From Anaeromyces robustus (taxonomy: Eukaryota; Neocallimastigomycota; Neocallimastigomycetes; Neocallimastigales; Neocallimastigaceae): a stretch of DNA of 64,000 nucleotides. The stretch is from NCBI GenBank assembly GCA_002104895.1, contig MCFG01000229.1, positions 1 to 64,000 of the forward strand, read 5' to 3'. A program made the translations under genes and the position numbers. This document shows positions 1 to 11,568 of the stretch, piece by piece (position 1 is the stretch's first letter; every line of letters begins with the position of its first letter). Under the pieces are notes generated by a model. It saw only the letters and a list, made by a program, of their open reading frames with translations. It did not search any database and was not told the origin of the DNA.

Positions 1-4
1 TTAC

Positions 5-1313
5 TCCATATCTCATTAATGCTATTTCTTCAACTGGTTTTCCTTCTTCTTTTGCCATTTCAAATACTCTTCTTAATTTTATCATTCTCCATTTTGAACC
101 TGCATCTCCAATAGTATATTTTGGTTTTGATGCTAATTAAAAAAATAGAAGATGTAAAATTTTTAATTATATTATATGTTGTAAAATAAAAAAAAAAAAA
201 TTATTAATTGAAATTTTGACAAATAAAAAAAGAAAAAGAAAAAGAAAAAGAAATTTCTGTTTAAATTTAAAATTATTCAATTTTGATTAATATTTATTTA
301 TTCATTTTATTTATTAATTACGTTTATCTTTTTCTTCGGCTTCATTATCTTCTGTTGGAACTCCTTTACCACCATTTTTAAAATATGGATTTAATTCTAA
401 TGCCAACTATAATAATTTTTACATATTTTTTATATATTAAATTGATATAATATAATATAATATAATATAATATAATATAATAAAAGAATCCATGATTATT
501 TATTGTTAATTTTGAAAATGAAATTTATAAAATTTAATATATGTATATTTAATTTAAATAATTAGTAATTAAATAAAAAATAATTGAAAAGAAATTTAAT
601 TATATATATAAAAAAAAAACTCAAATTTCATGATTAATTATTAATAAAACTCTTTTATAAAATGAATATATATTAATGTTTAAATTAAAATTTACTCTTC
701 TTTTTTCTTTATCTTCTTCTTCTTTTTTTGCTTTTTCAACTCTTAATTCTTGTTTTGTTTTAACATTAGAAGTAAAAATATTTTCAAATATATCTGAGGT
801 TAAAAGTGAATGGGTATCATTTGTATTTGTATTCATATTCATATTTGTATCATTCTATAATATGATTAATATTATTTTTTATAGAATAAATAAAATATAA
901 TAAAAAGAAAAAAAATAATTTTAATTAAAATATTGTAAATTTAGTAAATTTAATGTATATATATTATATATAAAAGTGAAAATGGAAATTACATTTTGAA
1001 CATTTGATGGTCCAATAATTTTTTTTTCATTTATAGTTTCTTCATTAATATTATTATTATTTTCTATTTGCATGTCATTTTGTGACTCAATAATATGAGT
1101 TTCTGTAGTTGTATTATTGTCATTATTAATTTGTGAAGTTGAACTTGTAGTATCAATAATTTTTTCTTCCCATTGTAATTCTTCTTCACTTGAACTTGAA
1201 GAACTAGAACTTGAAGAATTATGTCTCTTCTTATGTTTTTCATGATTATGCTTTCTTCTTTTCCTTTTTTTATCATGATCTCTATGTGAATGTGAATGAG
1301 AATGTTTACCCAT
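5..1313 (-). CDS. CWF19L2: CWF19-like protein 2 homologue (spliceosome-associated factor), 5' part only
   Basis: This is the N-terminal part of a CWF19L2/Cwf19 family protein, a spliceosome-associated factor linked to late splicing and lariat handling. Exons on the minus strand are 993-1313, 696-854, 322-406 and 5-132. All junctions are GT-AG and the frame stays open (141 codons). The start MGKHSHSHSH is followed by a Lys/Arg/His-rich stretch, a Ser run and an acidic EEELQWEE, as in metazoan CWF19L2. Exon 3 encodes LNPYFKNGGKGVP, matching the conserved family motif WNPYWKDGGTGLP. Exon 4 encodes GDAGSKWRMIKLRR and VEEIALMRYG, another family block. The last visible exon ends at a GTAA donor at positions 4-1, so the HIT-like C-terminal domains lie outside the window. 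The product is inferred from motif similarity, and the match is strong. Confidence 0.85.
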
Positions 1314-1404
1314 TTCTATTTTTTTATCTTCTTATAAAATATAAAAATAATAATAATAATTAATTTAAATTAAATAATTTTTAAATTTTATTTAAATATA
1401 TAAC

Positions 1405-1435
<31 letters not shown>

Positions 1436-1587
1436 AAAAAAGAAAATTATATAAAATTAATTTTTATTTAAAATAATAAAAATAAAAATTTTGTTACTAT
1501 TAATTGTGATTTAATTTATCCAATAAAATTGCAAATAAGTTTTTTATGAATTGTTTTAATTAATAATATTAAAATTTTTAATTAAGT

Positions 1588-1646
1588 AAAAAAATAAATA
1601 AATAAATAAATAAATAGATAAATAGATAAATAAATAAATAAATAGA

Positions 1647-1681
<35 letters not shown>

Positions 1682-1682
1682 A
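1588..1682. repeat. AAAT tetranucleotide microsatellite with GATA interruptions
   Basis: Tandem AAAT units with a few AGAT variants (aatagataaat). It lies upstream of the CWF19L2-like start codon. It is a simple repeat with no coding evidence. Confidence 0.9.
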
Positions 1683-1868
1683 CAAAATTTGAATTTAATT
1701 GAAAGGTTAAGGATTGCGCAGTAAAAATATTATACATTATTTAAATACACTTTTATATATTTATACACTTTTATATATTTATAATCATTTTTTTTTTTAA
1801 GATGAGAAAATAATAGTATTGTAGAAAGTATTAAGTATTTTTTTTTATGTTATAAAAAAGTGAATTGA

Positions 1869-1910
1869 ATTGTTGTTTTATATATTTTATGAAATATATA
1901 AAACAACAAT
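1869..1910. repeat. Perfect palindrome, 19-nt arms with 4-nt loop
   Basis: The left arm 1869-1887 is exactly the reverse complement of 1892-1910, with loop TATG between them. The arms include a TTGTTG/CAACAA end, so this is not mere AT self-complementarity. It could be a stem-loop, a small inverted-repeat element or a cruciform-prone site. Nothing coding overlaps it. Confidence 0.85.
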
Positions 1911-2683
1911 ATCTTATAAATATTTATATATATATACATCAATAAATCTCTATAAATATTAATATATACATAAACCATATAAATAAACATATTAATTATA
2001 TATATATAGAACCCATGAATATAATCATATAACTGATTAAACATATATAAAAAGTATTAATTTTAACTTTCTAAATATATAATTTATGAATATTCATTAT
2101 TGAAAAACTATCAGACTCAATTCTCTATAGTATTAATTATATATAACAATGAAGATATTATTTATTAATAAGGAATGTTATTAGTAAATCTTAATAATGT
2201 TGATAATAATAATTAATAATTAATAATTAATAATTAATAATTAATAATTAATAATTAATAATAATAATAAAAGTAAATAAAGAATAATATTATAAATATA
2301 TATTATGAAAGACGAATGAAAGAAAATATACTATCATTTATTAAATAAAACAAAATAAAAAAAAAAAAATAAAATCTAATAAATATATATTATAAACATA
2401 TAATTTTTAGCTACTATTATTACTTTTAATTTTATTAGCTACTAAAAATATTATTAATCAATTTTTTTTGCCTTTTTTTTATTATTATTTTATTTTATAC
2501 TATTTTATTTTTTTTTTTAAAAAATAAAACAAATTTTAAATAATATATTATATAGTTATAATCTCTATAGTATATTTCTTTTTTATTCTTATAATACAAT
2601 TATTATCACAATTGTAATAGAAAATTAGAATTAATTCTATTAATTTTATTTTATAAAATAAAAATAATTAAGGATTCAAATTA

Positions 2684-2684
2684 A

Positions 2685-2780
<96 letters not shown>
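2684..2780. repeat. AAT trinucleotide microsatellite
   Basis: About 30 uninterrupted AAT units in intergenic DNA. Unlike the coding Asn tracts of the arrestin gene, it has no AAC variants, as expected of a non-coding slippage array. Confidence 0.9.
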
Positions 2781-3577
2781 TATAAAATGATACTAATTAC
2801 ATTTTTATTTAATATTTTATTAACATCTTTAATAAGTTGAAATTTTTGATAATATTAAATGTTTTATTAAGTATAACCATTATTTTAACCTAGAGACTAT
2901 TTGTTGAATCATTTTCTAATAAATTTTAAGATTATCATCCTTGAATCTTTTGGTTATGGAAATTCTGATGTACGTTATTAAGAGTTTTAAAACCTATGAT
3001 AAAGTATTTTAAAGAATTTTATACTTTTGCTTAAAAAACATATTTTTTATTTATCGATTCATTTCGATAATAATAGTATGAATTCCTTATTTTAATTAAA
3101 GAATCTTCCAAAGATATTTTAGAATTTATTGGTTTTAGATAATTTTTTTTTCTTTTTTTCCTTTATATGAAGGTGACTTTGAAGATTTAAAAAAATTATT
3201 CAAAAAGAACATTCTCTTTATATAAAATAATAAAATAATAATCATCATAATCATGTATTTTTCATTAGTGCTATATTATGAAAAAAAAAAAAAAATAAAA
3301 TATAAAATATATCAAATATTATAAGTTGATAGTTTAAAAAAAATATTAAATATTTATACACATCATTATATTATTATTAATATATTTATTTAATGTCATA
3401 TATATATAATATCATATATATAATAGATCAATCTTTACTAAGTATATATCATTTTTTATATTTATTTATCTTTATCATGTTTTTTTTTTTTTGTTTGTAT
3501 CCAAAATCTTTAAATTTTTTTACAATTTATTATAGATTTTGGGCACAAAAAAAAAAAAAGATGAATGTTTAATGTAT

Positions 3578-3732
3578 TTATTTAGTTATTTAGTATTTAT
3601 TTAGTTATTTATTTAATTTATTTATTTAATTTATTTATTTAATTTATTTATTTAATTTATTTATTTAATTTATTTATTTAATTTATTTATTTAATTTATT
3701 TATTTAATTTATTTATTTAGTTATTTATTTTA
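3578..3732. repeat. 12-bp minisatellite
   Basis: Tandem units of about 12 bp (TTTATTTATTTAA type). It is most regular from about 3616 to 3720 and has TTTAGTTA variants at both ends. It is non-coding. Confidence 0.8.
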
Positions 3733-4566
3733 ATCATATTAATTCATTCATAATAAGAATTGTTTAAAATTCTTTATCTGTAATTTTTTTTATACCATAT
3801 TAAATATAATATATATAAAATATATTAAAAAAATATTATAATTAAAATATATGATTAGAAATAAAAACATTTTAAACAAGTCATGTTCTTTATATAATTA
3901 AAAATTATATAAACGATTTCTCATTTCAATTAAATATATTTTATCATTACATTCAAAATTAAGTAAAATTATTTTTTATTTATTTTATTTTGTTTGCTAG
4001 GGATTATATTTTAATTACACAATTAAATATTTATTATTATTTAATATAAAATAAAATAATATATTATCTTTTCATTCATTTACATTGTATAATGAACTTT
4101 TGTTTTACTAGAGTTATATATTATTATGTAATTTCCACAATAATATTACATTAATTTATTGTTATTATATATTAGTTAAATTTAATAATAATACTATTTA
4201 TTATGATAAATTATATAATTATGTATAGTTACATATTATTTTCATATTATAATTTATAATAATTGGTATTCTTTATTATTATATTATTAATATAAAAACT
4301 ATATTTATTTGAATGTGAAGATTTCTTCTTTTTTTTTCTTTAAGTATTTATATAAAATATTTTAATAATATAAATATTTTATTTTTGAAAGATATCAATT
4401 AAAAAAAATTTATCTTGAATTAATAATGATTATTGAAGATATAATATAGTAAACAATATTTATTAAAAAAAAATCCATTAACAATTCTTCTAATTTGTAT
4501 AATTTTAAAAATAATTTGTTTTTTATATATTTAATTTAATTATGCTTTATTTTAATTTCAATATGA

Positions 4567-5115
4567 TTAATAAAAGATAAATAATAATGAACAAAATAAA
4601 ATGCCAAGTTTTAAATAATTAAATTTTCTTATTGAGATTGCATCACTTGTACTATTTGGATCAGTTACAGTTATTAAATATGGTCCATCTTTGAAATCAT
4701 TAGTGAAGCTTGAATCATATTTTGTATTAATAAAAGAAATTGAACTTCCAATGGTAATACTTGATTTTCCTATTGCTTTTGCAGTTAATTTAAGAATTTT
4801 ATTATTTTCATCATATTCTAAAGAAACAATATCTGGTTCAGATGTTGTTGATGTATTTTTAAATGATGTAATATTTATATCACTATCAGGAATTACTTCA
4901 TGTTGTTCATCCTGAGTATAAAACATTAATTTAAATTCTTTAATTTCTCCTATATTCATTGTTATTGGGGATTTGAGGGTAGCAACACCTTCATATTCTG
5001 GTTTAATATAAGTTCTTTCATCATAACGTTTAAAATTTTCATATTCTAAACTTTTTCCATTACAAAAAGTTATAAATAAAAATAAAGCACTTAACAAGAA
5101 ATAAATTTTTAACAT
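4567..5115 (-). CDS. Small secreted or cell-surface protein with a bacterial Ig-like (BIG2-type) domain
   Basis: A single-exon gene of 182 codons from the ATG at 5115. The frame opens slightly further upstream, but only with a TTG. The N-terminus MLKIYFLLSALFLFITFCNG is a typical signal peptide. The middle, about residues 95-125, reads VSLEYDENNKILKLTAKAIG followed by KSSITIG. This resembles the end of a BIG2 repeat (a value strand, then a Gly-x-x-x-Ile strand). The C-terminus is a hydrophobic stretch ending LGILFCSLLFIFY just before the stop, preceded by small and polar residues. That layout fits GPI anchoring or a C-terminal membrane anchor. No catalytic motif is visible. Function is unknown; a surface or adhesion role is inference. 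Confidence 0.7.
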   Translation of the reverse strand: MLKIYFLLSALFLFITFCNGKSLEYENFKRYDERTYIKPEYEGVATLKSPITMNIGEIKEFKLMFYTQDEQHEVIPDSDINITSFKNTSTTSEPDIVSLEYDENNKILKLTAKAIGKSSITIGSSISFINTKYDSSFTNDFKDGPYLITVTDPNSTSDAISIRKFNYLKLGILFCSLLFIFY

Positions 5116-6097
5116 TATTTTTTTTTTATTCAATTAAATTATTATTTATTTAGTGTTTATTTAATATATTAACATATATATTTTCTTTATCGTTAACAAT
5201 ATATATACAATTATTTTTATTAAATAATAATGAAAATAAAAAATATAAAGTTAACAATATTTATTATTAAGATGATAAATTATATTGACGACCTTAATAT
5301 TTTAAATAAAAGTTATATTTTTTTATTTATTTACATGAACTTTAAAATTTTTTAAAGTAATAAGAAAAAAAATTTATGTTAAAAATAAAGTTTTATTTCA
5401 AATTAATACTTATAATATATATATTAATCTAAACTATATATGTAACTTTATGTTAAGTAAACAATATTAATTCGAAAAATATAAAGATTAAATTACTATT
5501 AATTCAATATATAAAGTTTAATACATATAAATTTAAAAGTATTTATTTAAGAAAATATATAATTTATAATATTTTTAACAAAATGTATATTTAATATTTT
5601 ATTTTTATTAATTATTAAAAAAATTAAAATATTATTAATAAAAAAAAAAGAATTATAAATTAGTAATAACAAAATATTTATCATATTATTATGAATAAAA
5701 ATTATTTATTATAATTATTTCTATTTATTATTTCATTATTTTTTGTTATTATTATTTTTATATATTTATTAATATCTATTTACTTATTTATTAATTCATT
5801 TTATTTATTATTATCATTATTATTTATTTCGAAATAATAATGATCATAATAAATAAATAAATAATAATAAATAATAGCAATAATAATAAAGTAATGATAA
5901 AATAAAAATAATATATATTAAATAAATAGCACCTTCTAGTTTATACAATTTAATTTTTTAACTTTAAAAAATTCTTTAAATGAAGAGTCCTGTATATATT
6001 AAATATAATTTATGATATATAAATATTTTTTATTATTATTTTATTATTATTATCAATTATTATATTATCAATTATTATCTTAATATTACTGTTATTG

Positions 6098-6146
6098 CTA
6101 TCTATTTTTATTTTAATTATTTAATAATTAAAATAAAAATAGATAG
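6098..6146. repeat. Perfect palindrome, 24-nt arms with 1-nt spacer
   Basis: Positions 6098-6121 are the exact reverse complement of 6123-6146, with a single T between them. The outer ends read CTATCTAT/ATAGATAG. It is either a stem-loop or a remnant of a small inverted-repeat element. Confidence 0.85.
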
Positions 6147-9100
6147 ATTATAATAATATTAAAAATGTATTAAATATTATTAATGTTTTTTCTTTTTTTT
6201 TTATTTTATTTAATATAGAGTTTTTGATGAATCGTCCATTTAAATAATGTTTCGTTTTTTATATATATACAATTAAAATTTTTTTGATAATTTTAAATTC
6301 TTTACGAGGTTAGGTATATTTGAATATTTTACTTTTTTTTTTTCTGTTTTATATAGAATTCATCAAACAATTAAATTAATTAAAAATTCATTTTATTTTT
6401 ATTTCTAATCATAATTAATTTATTAAACATGTAAATTTTTAACTTTTAAAATACATAAATATATTTTTTTATTTAATAAATTTTTTATTAATAATATAAA
6501 ATAAAGTTTGTGAATTAATAAAATAAAAATTAAAAAAAAATTATTATAGAATATCATTTCATTAATCAAATAATAATAATAATAATAATCATATTAAATT
6601 ATTTTATTCTTGTAGGAAATAAATTCTGTATTATATTTTAAAAATGAATAGTACTATATATCCATCAATACAAATTTATTACAATAATTTAATAATGGCT
6701 AATATTTTTATTATGTATTAATTATTATTTTATAAAAAATTTTTTTTTCTTAATTATTTTCTATCATTATTTAGTTTAAATTAATAATATTTTTTTTTTT
6801 TTTTTTTTTATTATTTTTTTTTATTTCTACTCTAACAATCCATAAGTCAACAGATTTAAAAAAAAAGAAAAATTACGAGATTGATATTTTATTAGTATAT
6901 ATAATATGATATTTATTTATTTATCGACGTATTCCATAATAAATATTTATATTTTTTATTTTTTAATATTTATTTTTATTTAATAATTTAATATAAAATT
7001 AAATTTATGTATAAAGCAATAAGAAAAAAAAATATTACTATAGTATATCATTTATGTAAAAGATTATATATGAAAAAGCATCAAATAAAAATAATATTAT
7101 TTATATCAGTACATATATATAATAAAATGATTGAATGAGTATTATAAGTAATATTATATAAATTCTATATGAATTATTCTTATAAATAAATATAGAAATA
7201 TATTTTATTTATTATATATATCAAATTCATGTATTTTTTTTCTTCTAATAAAAAAGTGTAGATATGGTTATTTATTATGATATTTTTATAAATATAATAT
7301 ATAATTTTTTAATATATTAAATAGAATTATTAATATATACATTAATTTAACCTTTTCTTCCTTTAGTAAGAAATAGTTATAATAAAATTGTAAAAAAAAC
7401 ATTAATCAGTTATAATATTTTAGTATTAATAATTACATTCATAATATTTATGATATATATATATTTTTATATAATTGAGGGGTTTTTTTATATACTTTAA
7501 ATTTTATGTACCATCTCTCTTATATATAATTTTAAAAAATAATATTTTTATTTTATATGTATAAACTTTGACAGACCATACACATTCACACATTCACAAA
7601 TTTTAAAATTAAAAAAGTTTATAATAATTGAAATAAAAAAAAAAATTGGGAATAATTGACTTTTTGTGATTTTATTCTATTTTTCTTAAAGTCAATTTCT
7701 TAATAAATTTTAAATAAAAAAAAAAAGTTATATATTTATACATATAAACTAAAAAAAAATGTTTTAAAATATATTTTATTTTTTATCTTTTATAAGTTTA
7801 TAAAGTTAATAAAATATTTTAACATTTACTGTAGTTTGTAAAAAATGTTGCATTACTTTAATAATAATAATAACGTTTCAAAAAAAAAAAAAAAAAAAAA
7901 AGAAAAAGAAAAAGAAAACATTGATGCAATTATATATTATCTTAAAATAAATATATAATAATATTCAATTTCGAAAAATGAAACAACCGATATAATTTAC
8001 ACTTTATATATATATATATATATATTACTTTTATCAAATTTTCAAAACGATAATAATAATTAATAATATAGGAATAGAATATTTTATTAAATAAAAAAAA
8101 AATTTTTTTATATAAAATTCTATAAAATGTCATTGTAAATATTTTTATAATTAATATCATATTTATTTTATTATTGATATATTTATTTTTATTATATATA
8201 TATATATATATGTTTTTTCATTATTTTAATAGAATATTTTTACTTTTGAAATTTCTGTTTAATTTAAATATTAATGAAAGTATATCTATATAAATTAATA
8301 AAATTTAATTAAATGATATTGTTATTATAATTTAATAAAACAATTATAATAATAATAGTTAATATTAATATAATACTATAATATGGATTAATTGCTTTTT
8401 TTTTTTAAGAATTTTTTTTTAGAATGAATTGTTTTTTAAAATATAATATTTTAAGTATTCTATAAAAAAAATCTTATTATTAATGATACATGTAATATTA
8501 TAATATAATATATTATTATTTAATTTAATTAACTTTAATAATAATAAATTAATAATTAATTACTATTAAACTTTTTTTTCATTCTTTTTCTTTTTTTCTT
8601 TTATATTATATATATATATATAAAAGTAAAGAATCAAAATATTAATATATTATTAAGTATTTTAATTAAGAAATTCTTTTCCTTGTAATATCTTTATATA
8701 TACGTTTTATAATTTAAAGAATTTTTAATCAGTTTAATTAATAAATAATTATCTATGAATATCTTTTATTTTATATTTTTTTCATATGATCTTATAATAC
8801 ATTAAATATAATATATAAAAGATATATAAAAAAAATGTAAAATATTATAGTAATATATAAAATATAAAACAGTGTAAACTATGTAATAAATATTAGATAG
8901 AAAAGAAAAAAATAAAGATTAATAAAATACTTTTTTAATATTAAATAAACTTTTCATAGAATTTAATGATTTATTATAATAAAAAAAAAAATTTTTTTTT
9001 TTATATTAAATTTAATTAAAATTAAAATTTTTACTTTTTTTTTTTTATTTTTAAATTTTTTTTTTAATTAAAAAAATTGCTTTAATTGTATAAAAATTTT

Positions 9101-9321
9101 TATTAAATTTTTTTATTTTATTTTATTTTATTAAAATATTAAAATATTAAAATATTTAAATTGCTAAAATAAAAAATAAAAAAAATTGTTTGCATACATT
9201 TTTATTAGTATTATTTGTTAATTAGTATTATTAATGCTAATGTATTAATCTCATATTACTAAATAATACTAAAATAATATTAAATAACAAATTAATAATT
9301 TATATAATAATATCTTATTGA

Positions 9322-9323
<2 letters not shown>

Positions 9324-9360
<37 letters not shown>
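9324..9360. repeat. 37-nt poly(T) tract
   Basis: Uninterrupted T run in intergenic DNA. Similar runs near 24764-24796, 28860-28890 and 58571-58605 show that homopolymers are common in this genome. Confidence 0.9.
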
Positions 9361-9365
<5 letters not shown>

Positions 9366-9435
9366 TGTTATTTATTAAAAATAATTGATACAATTTTTTT
9401 TTTATTTCTTAATTTTTTAATAATTTTTTCTTTTA

Positions 9436-9466
<31 letters not shown>

Positions 9467-10783
9467 TATTATCATTATTTAAAAAAATAATACAATATAT
9501 CATAGCAGGATGGTTATATAATAAGATATATAAAAATAAATACACGTTAATAATATTAAATCAACATTTATTATAAATAATATTTATATATTATTTATAG
9601 TAAATAATATTATAAACCATATTATAGTGAAAAGAAATAAGTAATTACGTAATTTTTTTTATAAAGAAAAAAAAAAAAAAAGAAATACTCTGAAATAATA
9701 TTTTTTTTTAAAAAATAATTATTGAATTCCTACAGGAAAAAAAATAAGAAAAAAGAAACCAAAGGAAAAAACAAACAAACAAACAAACAAACTTATATAT
9801 ATTATTATATATATTAATTTATAATTACAATTTTTTTTTTTTCAATCATTATTATAATTGAAAAAGAGAAAATTTTAAATAATATTTATAAAAAAAATAC
9901 AATTTAATTATTTTTTTTCAAAAAAAAAAAAAAAAACTAATATTTTTATAAATAATAATTTTAATATTTTAAAAAGGAATCATTTAATTAAAAAAAAAAA
10001 ACATTATATTATATTCAATATATTTATTACATTATTACACTATTTCATTTTATTAATTATTTGTTTATAAAATATATAATTTATTATTCTTTTTTAAAAA
10101 TACGTTAGACCTATTTATTATTATATTTTTTTATTATTATTTATTTAATTTATTCAATATAATATATATAAGTAATATAAAGTATATTAATAAACCTCCA
10201 AAAAAAAATAATTAAACAAATTAAGAATTGAATATATATATAAATTAAATATATAATTTTTAAAATATTAAATTTATTTGAGAAAAAGATAATAATATTT
10301 ATTATATATATAAACTTTAACCTTATATATATTATAATTTCATTTTTATTTCAACAAAGCATCTGGATTTATTTTTATTTAATATTTAATTATTTTTTAT
10401 TTTTATATTTAACATCAAATATAATTTTTTTTTTTTTCAATATAATATTTTATTTATTACTTTTTCTTTTTCTTTTACTTTTTTTTCCTTTTTCTCCCAC
10501 TCTTTTTTCTTTAAATTTATTTAATAATATTTAAAGAAAAAAAAAAAAAAATTAACAATACATCATATAATACAATAGAATCCACAAAAAAAATTCAACC
10601 ACGAAATATAAAGTAAAAAAAAAACAAAACAAAACAAAACAAAAATAAAACAAAAAAAAAAATAAAAAAAAAAAAACGAATAAAAAAGAAAAATAAAATA
10701 AGGACGAAAACTTTATAAATATAAAATATATTATTTAAAAAAATATTACTTTTTTTTTTTTTTTAATTTTTGTATAATTGATA

Positions 10784-11227
10784 ATGGTTTATAATAAAAT
10801 AAAACCCAATTTAAATATATCAGTATTTTTTGATAATGATTATTTCGTTACTGGAGATATTTTAAAAGGAAAATTAGAACTTAATGTTGAGGACGAAAGT
10901 AATTTAACACTTAGAGAAATATGTGTAGAATTAACAGGATTTGAAGGTAATCATTTTATATTAAATAAAAATTCAAATACTATATAAAAATATTTAGAAA
11001 TTAAAACATATAAAAATAATAATATTAATAATAATAATAAAAAAGGAAATATAAAAAAAAGGAAATATAAAAAAGGAAATATAAAAAAAAGGAAATATAA
11101 AAAAGGAAATATAAAAATAGAAATAAAAATGGAAATAATAATAATAAAAAAAATTTTTTTTTTAATCTAAAAAGCAATAAAGTTTAAAATAAAAATTAAA
11201 AATAAATATAAAAATCAAAATCAAAAT

Positions 11228-11261
<34 letters not shown>

Positions 11262-11513
11262 TGAATATTTAATTAAATAATTAAATAAAAAACGTTAAAT
11301 TATAATTTGATTTTTTTAATGATTTTAGTTTGTGTTTTTAGTTAGTGTGACATAAAAATTTCTGTATATTCGAAATACAGAAAATGAAAGAAAATATAAT
11401 AATAATAGAAAAAAAGAATTTAAATATTATATTGAATTAATTCCATTATCTGTAATATATTAATTAATTAAAATTTACTCTATATTATTTAATATTTTAT
11501 ATAAATAAATGAA

Positions 11514-11568
<55 letters not shown>

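Larger units (their letters stand above)
1314..4566. other. Gene-free AT-rich intergenic region
   Basis: No credible gene is visible. The region holds an AAAT array (1588-1682), a perfect palindrome (1869-1910), a 7-bp TAATAAT tandem (about 2209-2270), an AAT array (about 2684-2780) and a 12-bp TTTATTTAATTT-type tandem (about 3578-3732). The stretch 2820-3160 is less repetitive than its surroundings and could be decayed coding sequence, but every frame is interrupted. Confidence 0.7.
5116..10783. other. Long gene-free AT-rich intergenic region
   Basis: About 5.7 kb between two divergently transcribed genes, composed almost entirely of A and T. It contains a 24-nt-arm palindrome (6098-6146), a shorter imperfect inverted repeat near 5800-5860, (AT)n tracts near 8005 and 9440, and a 37-nt T tract (9324-9360). 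No tRNA-like cloverleaf or protein-coding signal was seen. Short open frames here are chance AT frames. Confidence 0.7.

Noticed and set aside
1588-3732. Tandem repeats considered as CRISPR-like arrays
   Set aside because: They are contiguous simple repeats without unique spacers, in a eukaryotic genome.
4691-4915. Plus-strand 74-codon frame
   Set aside because: It is antisense to the secreted Ig-like gene, with no start context or recognisable product.
7942-8160. Minus-strand 72-codon frame rich in Ile, Tyr and Phe
   Set aside because: This is typical chance translation of AT-rich sequence. No homology, splice partners or composition shift were seen.
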